Assembly: GCA_963971535.1 (NCBI GenBank)
Contig: CAXASK010000014.1
Span: forward strand, 454,635-518,634
From: Notolepis coatsorum
Lineage: Eukaryota > Chordata > Actinopteri > Aulopiformes > Paralepididae
DNA: 64,000 nt
Direction of reading: 5' to 3'
Shown: in pieces, positions 55,137 through 64,000 of the stretch
Numbering within the stretch: the stretch's first letter is position 1
Layout: every line of letters starts with the position of its first letter
Translations under genes and position numbers: made by a program
Notes under the pieces: generated by a model
What the model was told of the DNA's origin: nothing
Seen by the model: the letters and a program-made list of their open reading frames with translations, nothing else
Database searches by the model: none

Positions 55137-55297
55137 CTGAAATAAGGAGAATCGGGATGAGATAATACTAATGCATGAAAAAACAGGTTTCAAGAGACTA
55201 AATTAAGTTTCGCATAGCGAAAGCTGGTAAGTAGCCACACACTATACCGAGCGACTGAACACTCGTTTCTCAAAGCCTTCCGTCACTTCTAGAATGG
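55137..55297. other. Intron-like spacer
   Basis: No feature beyond the acceptor tract. Confidence 0.3.
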
Positions 55298-56339
55298 ACT
55301 ACAAGTAGGGCTGGGCGATATGACGATATTATATAAATATCGGGTACAGTTCATTAACGATACACTTTTTCAACGTATCGTGGATATCGTGATGTTTTGC
55401 CCAAGAGGATTGTGTCGCGTCAATCTGTCCACACGTTACTCGTTCATATCTCAGCCTGTGCTGAGATATGCCCATTCCGCGGTCTGTTAATAAAGTTTTC
55501 AATCAGACAGATGTATGGAAAGGCTTTTATTATAACATTCGTTGTAGTAAAATCATTATGCCTCATTTAGTCAAGCACTGGTCTCCTACTCGACGGCCGC
55601 GGGGAGCTAACGTTAGTAGCTTTGTTGATGTTTAGCACACGGGACATTCAGGAAGTCAAACGCTTGCCGATTGGTGCTAAGAACAGCAGGGCGGGTGCAA
55701 GCGGTGTGACGTCATTGGCAGACTCGACTGTCAATCAAAATGATTATGTTTCCGTCAGAATGAATGAATGAAAACTGTATTAAAAGGTTGCAGAATGGGT
55801 ACAATACAGTACAGGAGGATGAAGACCAGAAAAAGACTTTCGGCTTTTTTACATAAGGGTCCTCCATTTTCAATTCATCAAAACATTTAGAGACATACAT
55901 ATATACAGTAGTTTCATAAAAATGCTAAAATGCTATTTATTGATTGATTGATTTAAAACTTTAACATATTGCAGAATGGGTACAGTACAGCTCAATACAT
56001 ACAATTGTTAAGGGGATGCAGACCAGAGAAAGACTTTAGTCTTGTTTACATCAGGGTCCCCCATTTTCAATTCATCATATTTCATATCTAAATCATATAA
56101 TATCTCATATGCAATATATAATCTAATAATCTAAATCTAATATAAAAATGCTAAATGCATGGGTATTTTATTTTGTCTTTAATGTTAGCTTGCAAACTCA
56201 AATACTGTCTTGGTAAGCCTCATAATGAATTGTTTGGGGTAAAAAAGAAAAACATCGTGATGTGTATCGTGTATCGCCGAAAGGTCAGAAAATATCGTGA
56301 TATCATATTTAGGCCATATCGCCCAGCCCTAACTACAAG
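55298..56339. mobile_element. hAT-type non-autonomous element, target duplication ACTACAAG, with three LINE scraps inside
   Basis: Element 55306-56331 begins TAGGGCTGGGCGATATGACG and ends GGCCATATCGCCCAGCCCTA. The octamer ACTACAAG is perfect on both sides. Nested family A LINE 3' ends lie at about 55468-55505 (+), 55758-55885 (-) and 55937-56085 (-). Same family as 34704-35383. Confidence 0.93.
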
Positions 56340-57150
56340 TGTTTTGTTGATTTACATCCACATCACTATTCATTCATCCTTATGCTGTTACTGCCGTCGG
56401 ATTAGACTTTATTTGATTGGAAGAAGATCCCTCTGGAAAGAGTCGGGATTTGATGCAGGATATCGGCGGTATTATGCTAATTATATTTGTATTTTAACTA
56501 ACCAGGTCGCAAATTAACCGCAAACAATAAAAATATTTTAGTTTGATCGCCACCGCGGTTGACCGCAGGCACTCGCCCACTATGGATCAGCCCACGCAAA
56601 ATTTGTGTGTGTGTGTGTGAGAGAGACAGAATGAGGGGGAGAGAGAGGGGGAAGAGAGAGAGGGAGAGAGAAAGGGAAGGAGAGAGAGGGAGAGAGAAGG
56701 AGAGAGAAAGGGAAGGAGATAGAGGGAGAGAGAAAGAGGAGAGAGAGGGGGGAGAGAGATGGAGAGGGAGAGACACAGTGGGGGAGAGATAGAATCTGAC
56801 AAGACAGAGAAATACACTTATTTGTTTGAACTGTATTATCCCTCGCCTGTTACACTTTGTGCATGTGTGAGAGAGAGAGAGAGAGAGAGTGTGTGAGATG
56901 GAGAGAGTGTGAGAGAGATATGGAGAGTGTTCATTCAGAGAGTGTTTGAATGAAGTACATTTGCTGAAATACAGTTGTTCTTAATTTTCACAGTTGTTCT
57001 TCATTTTCTCACTTGCTATGTGAGAATGTTAGTTATTATGTTCTCAATTCCCCTTGCATTGTTTGAGAATTGTGTGGAAGAGTTTGCTAGTTCTAGTACC
57101 CCTTTCGTACAAGTTAACAATAAATAATGGTATTAGGAATAACCACTGGG
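56340..57150. repeat. (GA)n microsatellites and unassigned sequence
   Basis: (GA)n with GGGA interruptions at 56618-56790 and 56868-56935. The rest is unassigned. Confidence 0.7.
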
Positions 57151-57240
57151 TTAGTATATTAGGACAAGTGCATGACAGTAAGGTTAGTTAGGGTTAGATA
57201 TATTTATTAATTGTATTTCAGATATTGGTTGAAGAAGTGT

Positions 57241-57631
57241 GTCTTTAGTCGACAGCAAAAGATTGGATGAGTTTCGGCTGTCCTAACTGTGGTGGGAAGT
57301 TCGTTCTACCATTATGGGGCAAGGACTGAGAATAGGCGGCTTCTCTTTGATGACCCTCCCGGAGCTTGGATAGGAGTAGGTCTGAGGCAGCTGGAAGATG
57401 CAGAGCGTATAGGGGTCTTGAGGGTGTGTAGTTAGAGACCATTGACCGGAGGTAGGCGGGAGCGGTTCCCTTTGCCACACGATATGCCTGGTCGAGGGCC
57501 TTGAAGCGGATTCGTGCAGCAATGGGGAGCCAGTGCAGGTCCCTAAGAAGTGGGGTGACATGGGCCGACTTCGGTAGGTTTGAGATCAGGCGGGAAACTG
57601 CGTACTGAATGAGCATGTAACCAACAAGCAT
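57241..57631 (-). pseudogene. LINE ORF C-terminal fragment (LHWLPIAARIRFKAL type)
   Basis: Reads AHVTPLLRDLHWLPIAARIR, then KGTAPAYLRSMVSNYTP, a region common near the end of ORF2 in several fish LINEs. Truncated, with a later frameshift. Opposed to the next fragment. Confidence 0.75.
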
Positions 57632-57635
57632 CTGT

Positions 57636-57970
57636 ACGGGGGACTACCAAGGCTGAGCGACAAGGTGGCATCCAGGAGGATGAAACTTGCAGGTCACTGC
57701 CACCGACACCACGTACTTCCGACTAGCAAGCTAGTGCTCTGGGAGCCAACACACGGGCGACGACCAAGAGGATGTCCCACGCTAACATATGTAGACATAC
57801 TGAGGAAGGACGCAGGTGTGGAGAGCCCTACGCAACTGGTCGGATGTATGGAGGATCGGGATGATTGGAATCTCCACTGGCGAACCCGTCTGAGGACGGC
57901 CAAATTAATGAATGACTACTGGTTTATTGAAGGTTCCCAACCACAGCCAAAAGAAAATCAAGGAGGCAGC
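57636..57970 (+). pseudogene. RTE-type LINE C-terminal fragment
   Basis: Reads RRMKLAGHCHRHHVLPTSKL, VLWEPTHGRRPRGCPTLTYV and CMEDRDDWNLHW. The GHCxRH...WEPTHG...RGxPxxTYVD pattern is typical of RTE-group or related ORF ends. Confidence 0.7.
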
Positions 57971-58259
57971 CTTTGCGAATGATGCACCAAAGCCATGGAA
58001 CACCCTATGGACATTAGGCTAGATCACTAAATATTTTCAAAAGTAAGCTAAATACGTACCTCGTTCACCGTAGCCTTTTAATACACTCTGCTACTTATAC
58101 TCATTACATGCACAGTGATTATTGTACTGTAAATTAGAGCGATTTTATTGCACTGCACTATTGCACTATTTTATGCTAATTGCATGCTAATATTATGCCT
58201 ATGTCTATTTTATGTCCATTATGTCTACATTACTGCTGTGAAGGTGCTATGCAAATTAA

Positions 58260-58318
<59 letters not shown>

Positions 58319-58320
58319 CA
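57971..58320 (+). mobile_element. LINE 3' end with (ATT)n tail
   Basis: TGTGAAGGTGCTATGCAAAT then about 17 ATT repeats (58261-58318). Related to the tail at 52511-52655. Confidence 0.65.
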
Positions 58321-58532
58321 TATAGAGATATTCAGACCTGGTGACCTCTTGCAGAGAGAGTAGTGGCTGTTGCTGCATGCTGCCGTCTTCCACGTTCGGT
58401 CCACGTCCATGTAGACAGGGCTCTACGCTAACCTTTTTCATTAGGGGCACAGGTGCTCCTAAATGAAAAAATTTAGGAGCACACAAAGAAATTTAGGAGC
58501 ACAGTGAATTTTTTTCTAGTAACTGAGTTTAT

Positions 58533-59535
58533 TAACAAACTCACATTTTTTTAAACAAAAATAAATGTACATGTATAGTAGTACTCTGTATGTGCATGTT
58601 CAAATGGGAACGGAACTGTGCAATAGCACCAAAGTCACTGGCCCACACTGTGTGTGCTAAACAAACTAGGGGTGGGACGATACATCGATCCAGATCGATA
58701 CATCGATGTAATTATCAACAATCGAATCGGATCGATGCAATGTAATAAGATCGATTCATATCGATACTCTTATTTTGAAAATCCTGTGGCGAGTCTCATA
58801 TCCGCCCAAGAACAACAGCAGTAGCTCCGTGTGTGTAGATGTTACAGCATAGCATTCTCCCTTTCTGTGTGTGTGTGTGCGCGCGTCTTTGGAAAGACCA
58901 GATGAGGTCAGAGGAGTTTGATGTTTAAATGTTATTTAAACATAAACAATATAATACATAATAAATGTAGGCCTATACATGATCATGCAACATCAACAAA
59001 TTGTTGTAGGAACGGTTTGGGAGAGGGAGGTTGTGAGTTTTGAGTTCCAAAAAATGTAGCTTAAAGTTTAAAGCTCAATATATAAAAACGTGGCACTTTA
59101 CAGTGAACAGGAGGTCTATTTGTATTAAAAACAATAGATTGATTTTCCTTTAAATGTCTGGAAGAGCTCAAAAATACAAATGTCAAATGATATTTTCATT
59201 ACCTTTTTTTTGTTGATCTAAATGTTACTGATTGTGTTAAATGGGCATATGATATCATCTCATATCGATCGCAGGCACCTGAATCTAATCGTATCGTATT
59301 GTATCGTGAGAGACTTTGTGATATCGGCAAATATCGTATCGTTGTCCAAAGAATCGATATCGTATCGTATCATGATGAAACTGGTGATTCCCACCCCTAA
59401 AACAAACTCACATTTTTTAAACAAAAATAAATTTACATGTATAGTAGTACTCTGTATGTGCATGTTCAAATGGGAACGGAACTGTGCAATAGCACCAAAG
59501 TCACTGGCCCACACTGTGTGTGTGTGCTAAACAAA
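58533..59535. repeat. 134-bp direct duplication separated by a hAT MITE
   Basis: AACAAACTCACATTTTTT through CACTGTGTGTGCTAA occurs at 58533-58660 and 59401-59532 with very few differences. The hAT MITE sits precisely at the boundary between the two copies. Confidence 0.9.
58659..59407. mobile_element. hAT-type MITE with target duplication AAACAAAC
   Basis: Element 58667-59399 begins TAGGGGTGGGACGATACATC and ends GATTCCCACCCCTA, with GTATCGTATCG-type repeats. The octamer AAACAAAC is perfect on both sides. Confidence 0.93.
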
Positions 59536-59777
59536 CTCACAAGGATGGTCTCTCCTTTCTCAATATGTACAAATCTCTACACTGGATGACTGGATGTGCC
59601 GCCGCGAGACGTTGTGTTTTACTACCGAATCTCTTCAGGTGCGGGTTTCCCGACACAAAGGGCGTATTGCCTGCCTGTTTCTGCAATATTTACAAAACAT
59701 GACATTGTTTTCCAACTCTAGCCATGGGAAAATGTTTAGCCAATTCACGTTAAATTTGTATGTCTTCCCTCCGGCTC

Positions 59778-59890
59778 CAGTGGGTGTAGCATCGTTAGCT
59801 ACAGTGGGTACATTGGGTGTAGCTTCGTTAGCTACAGTGGGTACATTGGGTGTAGCTTCATTAGCTAGTTAGCTACAGTGGGTACATTGG
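59778..59890. repeat. 37-bp minisatellite, three copies
   Basis: Unit GGGTGTAGCTTCGTTAGCTA plus CAGTGGGTACATT, with a GTTAGCTA insertion in the third copy. Confidence 0.85.
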
Positions 59891-60369
59891 GTGCTACAGT
59901 GGGGGTAGTAGTGGGTGTAGCCTCGCTAGCATGCTGGCTAGCGTCAGTATCTTGGTTAACTATCACCTCTGTAACATGAGCTGCCTCGCCTGACTTCTCA
60001 TTCTCCGGTATCTTTCGCGCAAAATAAAAATGAATGGGCAACAAGTGGCTGTATTGTCTGACTCAGACACTGACGCTCATAGATATATCTATGCTGACGC
60101 TAAAAATTACTTTCAGTTTCCAGTCGCGTGACCACAGGAAACTCTATTGTGATTGGAACGTTTATGCGGCTGTGAACTGTGGGACTTGTAGTTTTTTAAC
60201 GATTCTCGCAGCGGAGAAAAAAAAAGGACGAATGAGGCTGTACTCTGCACTCGCCGGCCCCACTCGCACGCCGTGCGAGTACTTGATTTTGCAGGTTCGC
60301 ACACACATATTTTTAGGGGCATATGCGAGCAATTTGCTCGCACTGTAGAGCCCTGACACAGGCGTCGTT

Positions 60370-60615
60370 CATTGTAGGCTCATTTCTCCCCCATTTGGTG
60401 TAGCATGTCCTTCATGCTCTGTAAATAACTATGTACAGATACCGAGATGTCACACCATGTTACCTGTACCTGTTTATTGCACTATGTTTTTTTTTTTATT
60501 GGATTCTATTATATGTTGTACCACTGTATTGCACATCGTTGCGGGCAAGACCACCCGCATTTCATTGTATACCTGTATGCCGTGACAATTAAAACTCTTG
60601 ACTTGACTTGACTAG
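60370..60615 (+). mobile_element. Retroposon 3' tail (CTTGACTTGACTTGAC)
   Basis: TTGCGGGCAAGACCACCCGC, ATTTCATTGTATACCTGTAT, GACAATTAAAACTCTTGACT then GACTT repeats, an ending found at many fish LINE or SINE copies. Confidence 0.6.
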
Positions 60616-60726
60616 GAAAGAGGCCAGTTGTCCACCCACTTGAACCGGCCGCCAGTCTGAGAAAAGAGAAGTCACAAGAGAGAACAAGATCCTCTGTGAA
60701 CAAACAACTGTCTGACCCAGTGTCCT

Positions 60727-60894
60727 TGACCCTTTCACTGTGACAATACAGAAGGTTAGCCCTTTACTATCACACAACCGACGGCGATGCTCCATCATTA
60801 GCTCCACGGATGCAGAGCTAATGATGGAGCATCGCCGTCGGTTGCGTGATAGTAAAGGGTTAACCTTCTGTCGTGTGGCAGTGAAAGGGTTAAC
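60727..60894. mobile_element. 167-bp near-perfect hairpin element (TTAACCCTTTCACTG family)
   Basis: Arms of about 78 bp: GACCCTTTCACTGTGACAAT...CTCCATCATTAGCTC mirrored by GAGCTAATGATGGAG...GGCAGTGAAAGGGTTAAC, with a loop of about 11 nt (CACGGATGCA). The inner arms are perfect. The outer left arm has a few changes. Confidence 0.9.
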
Positions 60895-61300
60895 ACATTG
60901 GTTGCCAGCCGGATATGACAATTTATCGCTTGGATGCCACCACGTTAATCAATGGGAGGATGAGCACATTTGCGAATGCATAAACTATATCTTAAATTAT
61001 GGCTATGTGTCTAATACACCCGTCGCTTATCAATGACTTGCTTGCAGTCAAAGATGTACAAAACGGATTGTTTTTTCATCAGTACATTTCCGTTTTATAC
61101 CGTTTTGAATACGAGTATAGTTTCGGAGAGTTCTAGTAATTTCAGAGAAATTCCACGAAAATAGCCATTTACTGGAATACACAAAACACATTGTCATTTT
61201 CCGGCTGATTTATGAATAGTTTTCAAATAAACTATAGATTATCGAGAGTATTTGTGTTCTTATGCACGATACAAAAGCGGCTGAAAAATAATTTATTCGT
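60895..61300. other. Unassigned sequence
   Basis: I looked for the missing middle lectin exon here on the minus strand and did not find it. Confidence 0.3.
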
Positions 61301-61349
61301 GCCACGCTCAGCGCCTAACGCCACACACAGAGATAATAATAATAATTTA

Positions 61350-61553
61350 TGGATAATAACTTGTGGATCTGCAGGGTAATGAAGGCTTGTATTATCGGGT
61401 TCAGGATATTGGCCAGATATGCGTCGTCTGCTTGGCACTGCCTCCTGGCCTCGTCCCACTTCATCTTCTGGGCCACCAGTTTGAAGGAGTCATTGCCCAG
61501 CTTGTAGAAAGTACTAGGTGACACGGTTGTGGCGGGGACCACTATCTGAGAAT
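61350..61553 (-). CDS. C-type lectin domain exon, macrophage mannose receptor-like
   Basis: The acceptor ATTGTGTCAG precedes an open frame reading STFYKLGNDSFKLVAQKMKW, DEARRQCQADDAYLANILNP and IIQAFITLQIHK. The FYKL...W-x-x-A-x-x-x-C-x-x-x-x-A-x-L-x-x-I...Q-A-F-I-T-L pattern is the N-terminal half of a CTLD, closest to macrophage mannose receptor (type I receptor with many CTLDs, endocytosis of mannosylated ligands). After HK the match stops at an ATT repeat. The only donor-like site is a weak CACAA|GTTATT, so the 3' edge is uncertain. Start phase 1. The next CTLD block expected (WIGLN) is not seen. GEWHWIDNS at 55136 would come after it. It may be part of a gene whose other exons lie outside, or a relic. 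Confidence 0.7.
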
Positions 61554-61639
61554 CTGACACAATATGAAACAGTAGTTGTCTTTCAGAAACAAAAGTATGA
61601 CAGTGTGTGAATGTACCTTGAAATGGATTTAAAAAGCTA

Positions 61640-61720
61640 GATACATACACCCTTTCACTACCACACTACCAACGGGTTAACCCTTTCACTGCGACAATAC
61701 AGAAAAATATCACAACTTCA
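61640..61720. mobile_element. Half copies of the TTAACCCTTTCACTG element
   Basis: ACCCTTTCACTACCACACTA and TTAACCCTTTCACTGCGACA lie head to tail. The inverse arms are missing. Confidence 0.65.
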
Positions 61721-61799
61721 TTGTACATGAGAATAATATAGTCCCCTTCGGATGTATATATCTTTTATTATCTCGTTTTCTTACAAAGTACTGTATATC

Positions 61800-62080
61800 T
61801 TTATGTCATAAACTGCATCCTTAGTACTTGTGTGAATTTAGCCGTACTGTATTGTACCCATTCTGCAATCTGTTAATAACGTTTTCAATCAATCACATCA
61901 TGGGGGGAAATTAGCTAAGGTTTGATTTGTTTATTTAAGATTGCAGAATAAATACAGTAAAAACAACTGCTAATTGGGGTTGCATAACAGAGAGATAGAA
62001 AGTCTTGTTTACATCAGGTCCCCATTTTCAATTCATCATGACATACAGATATACAGTACTGTTACATCCAGACATTTACT
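61800..62080. mobile_element. Two degraded LINE family A 3' ends, facing
   Basis: Plus copy 61820-61895 (GCCGTACTGTATTGTACCCA, TTAATAACGTTTTCAATCAA) and minus copy about 61935-62075 (AGTCTTGTTTACATCAGG). Both are more diverged than other copies. Confidence 0.75.
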
Positions 62081-62410
62081 GTAGTTAGAGTATGGATAAA
62101 TAGCTAACGTTAAATTAGGCTATCGATATACTAACGTTAGGTAACGTTAGCTAGCTAGCAAGCTATGAACAACCAGTACAGCTAACATGAAACCTACTCT
62201 ACTTTCGTTAACGTTAGCTGACGTTATGAAAGCTATGATCTGTAATGTCAACTGGATAACGTTAGCTATTTATTCATCTATGCTAATATTGTCAGCTTAT
62301 TTACTCACCCATTTTGATGTGTGTTTCTCCCGATCATTCAATACATTGTTGACGGTAGAACAATGTAGTTTGAGAAGCCGTGAGTCCGTGACCACTTCCG
62401 GTAAAAATAT
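62081..62410. other. Unassigned sequence rich in AACGTTAGCT
   Basis: AACGTTAGCTA or its inverse recurs at least six times between 62100 and 62270. No gene. Confidence 0.5.
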
Positions 62411-62419
62411 CGCAATTTA

Positions 62420-63295
62420 TCCGGCAACTTATCTAATTTAACAGAAAATTAAAACATCTTTTCAAAATCTTTCTTCACATCTAGATTTGTAAATTCCACA
62501 TAACCTTAGATGTTGTTCTTTAATGTGTCACAGCAGCACAAACATTCCCCACATTTAACATTCACAAACACTGCTTAACGTTAAACACTAAAACTACGAT
62601 ACCCAGAGCTCATCGCGCAAACCGGAAGCGAACATACGTCATCTCTCCTCGCCACGTCCTTTAACATTCCTCATCGGCAACTTATCTAATTTAAAAGAAA
62701 ATTAAAACATCTTTTCAAAATCTTTCTTCACATCTAGATTTGTAAATTCCACATAACCTTAGATGTTGTTCTTTAATGTGTCACAGCAGCACAAACATTC
62801 CCCACATTTAACATTCACAAACACGGCATAACTTTAAACACTAAAACTACGATACCCAGAGCTCATCGCGCAAACCCGAAGCGAACACACGTCATCTCTC
62901 CTCGCCACGTCCTTTAACGATTCCTCATCGGCAACTTATCTAATTTAAAAGAAAATTAAAACATCTTTTCAAAATCTTTCTTCACATCTAGATTTGTAAA
63001 TTCCACATAACCTTAGATGTTGTTCTTTAAACATTACGTAGGCCCCTTACCCGCTCGCGAATTGAACACCACCCCATACGTTAGGCTAAAACCAAAGATT
63101 TCCGTCCATCAGCCCGTACAACAGCGTAAATACGAAGTTTCTCTCCGTTTTAAAGCAATCAACTTATATACGCCAACTCCCGCACACCTTAGCTAGTATC
63201 CCTCCGTTTTTAACAACAATCCGACGGTCGCAACATATTTTAAAACACATAATTTGTTGAGCTGGGGACTATAAACAGAACCGGGGTGCACGGAA
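62420..63295. repeat. Tandem foldback-arm units, about 254-bp period
   Basis: CGGCAACTTATCTAATTTAA begins units at about 62422, 62675 and 62929. Each contains AGATTTGTAAATTCCACATA, GTGTCACAGCAGCACAAACA (first two) and AAACACTAAAACTACGATAC, the outer end of foldback element III. The third unit continues into the arm interior (CATTACGTAGGCCCCTTACC and one 178-bp subunit) to AGCTGGGGACTATAAACAG. No palindrome array or opposing arm inside the window. Confidence 0.88.
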
Positions 63296-63400
63296 AGCAA
63301 TAGGGGGTATCTGCAGAGCCGCAGAGCCAGGCTGGACGGGTTGGAGGCGGTCTGGACAAGTATTAGTGGTCTGGACAAGTATTTGCACTACTGCGCACCA
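63296..63400. other. Spacer
   Basis: GGTCTGGACAAGTATT twice. No gene. Confidence 0.4.
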
Positions 63401-63424
63401 TTTTCAACTTCACTTTCGTCTCGT

Positions 63425-63985
63425 TTACATAGGTACATAGACAGTAATGTTACATCTAGACATTTATGACATGTAATAATAGAGTAAACTTGTAAATAGA
63501 CAGTAATGTTACATCTAGACATACCAGATCTAGTAATAATAGAGTAAACTTAACTTTCGTCTCAGTAACAATGTTCATAAAGTGTACATCTAGACATGAT
63601 GTGTACATAGACAGTAATGTTACATCTCTAGACATACCAGATCTCAATAATAGAGTAAACTTAACTTTCGTCTCAGTAACAATGTTCATAAAGTGTACAT
63701 CTAGACATTTATGACATACCAGATCTAGTAATAATAGAGTAAACTTAACTTTCGTCTCAGTAACAATGTTCATAAAGTGTACATCTAGACATGATGTGTA
63801 CATAGACAGTAATGTTACATCTCTAGACATACCAGATCTCAATAATAGAGTAAACTTAACTTTCGTCTCAGTAACAATGTTCATAAAGTGTACATCTAGA
63901 CATTTATGACATACCAGATCTAGTAATAATAGAGTAAACTTAACTTTCGTCTCAGTAACAATGTTCATAAAGTGTCGAGTGCTAC
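63425..63985. repeat. 195-bp tandem repeat derived from LINE family A 3' UTR
   Basis: TAGTAATAATAGAGTAAACT begins units at 63531, 63726 and 63921. Each 195-bp unit contains two related halves with AACTTTCGTCTCAGTAACAA and TGTACATCTAGACAT. GACAGTAATGTTACATCTAGACAT resembles the LINE 3'-UTR stretch near 62050 and 47240. The 170-codon minus frame is a repeat artefact. Confidence 0.88.
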
Positions 63986-64000
63986 AGTGTAGGTTAGTTT

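Larger units (their letters stand above)
58416..60355. mobile_element. hAT-like element with CAGGGCTCTAC ends, containing another element
   Basis: The left end CAGGGCTCTACGCTAACC and right end GCACTGTAGAGCCCTG are inverted. GAGCACA and GCTCGCAC subterminal repeats are present. No convincing 8-bp duplication. Contains the complete hAT MITE at 58667-59399, a 134-bp direct duplication around it, and a 37-bp minisatellite near 59780-59885. No transposase found. Confidence 0.7.

Noticed and set aside
63456-63968. 170-codon minus-strand frame with repeated MNIVTETKVKFTLLL
   Set aside because: It coincides with a 195-bp tandem repeat (195 is divisible by 3) derived from LINE 3' UTR.

Overview
The window reads as nuclear DNA of a vertebrate, almost certainly a teleost fish. 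It has spliced genes with GT-AG introns. Its interspersed repeats are of fish type: 8-bp-target hAT MITEs, 3'-truncated L2/CR1-group LINEs with (TCAA)n tails, a tRNA-derived SINE-like element and Tc1-like remnants. Micro- and minisatellites are very abundant. Most open reading frames in it are low-complexity frames through tandem repeats and are not genes. The species cannot be named from the sequence.

The one confidently recognised host gene is a class I fructose-bisphosphate aldolase of the aldolase C type on the minus strand. Coding exons lie at 8599-8710, 6067-6278, 1801-1855 and 1258-1418 (112, 212, 55 and 161 nt). Together they give exactly 180 codons, about half the protein, and the gene leaves the window at its 3' side. 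A GC-box/CRE block and a likely non-coding first exon sit near 17.3-17.5 kb. Two splice sites of this gene are built from tandem repeats. A 3.7-kb array of a 9-bp unit abuts the donor of coding exon 2, and a 0.9-kb (CT)n tract abuts the acceptor of coding exon 1.

10-27 kb is repeat-rich: MITEs, a 43-bp minisatellite (16 copies), a 20-bp minisatellite (1.4 kb) that is open in one frame, and a 0.5-kb AGY trinucleotide tract. 27.5-30 kb and 48.5-52.5 kb hold two relatives of an unusual foldback element. Its core is an array of alternating short palindromes with a 92-bp period, set inside long inverted arms that carry 178-bp subrepeats. Loose arm units recur at 62.4-63.3 kb.

35.7-39.8 kb is a 4-kb DNA transposon. 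Long inverted repeats flank a decayed, intron-containing ORF of a superfamily I cannot name, and a hAT element with a perfect 8-bp target duplication has inserted into that ORF. 40.3-42.4 kb is a LINE-type retroposon with an intact 603-codon ORF1 (zinc knuckles), a GAA tail and a 15-bp target duplication, but no ORF2. 42.6-47.7 kb is a pile-up of an L2/CR1-group LINE, partly rearranged and partly joined to ORF1 of the other family.

52-61 kb holds further LINE and hAT pieces plus two exons that look like C-type lectin domains of a macrophage mannose receptor-like gene on the minus strand. One of these is joined directly to a hAT transposase C-terminus. Nothing suggests a bacterial-type system, CRISPR array or operon.
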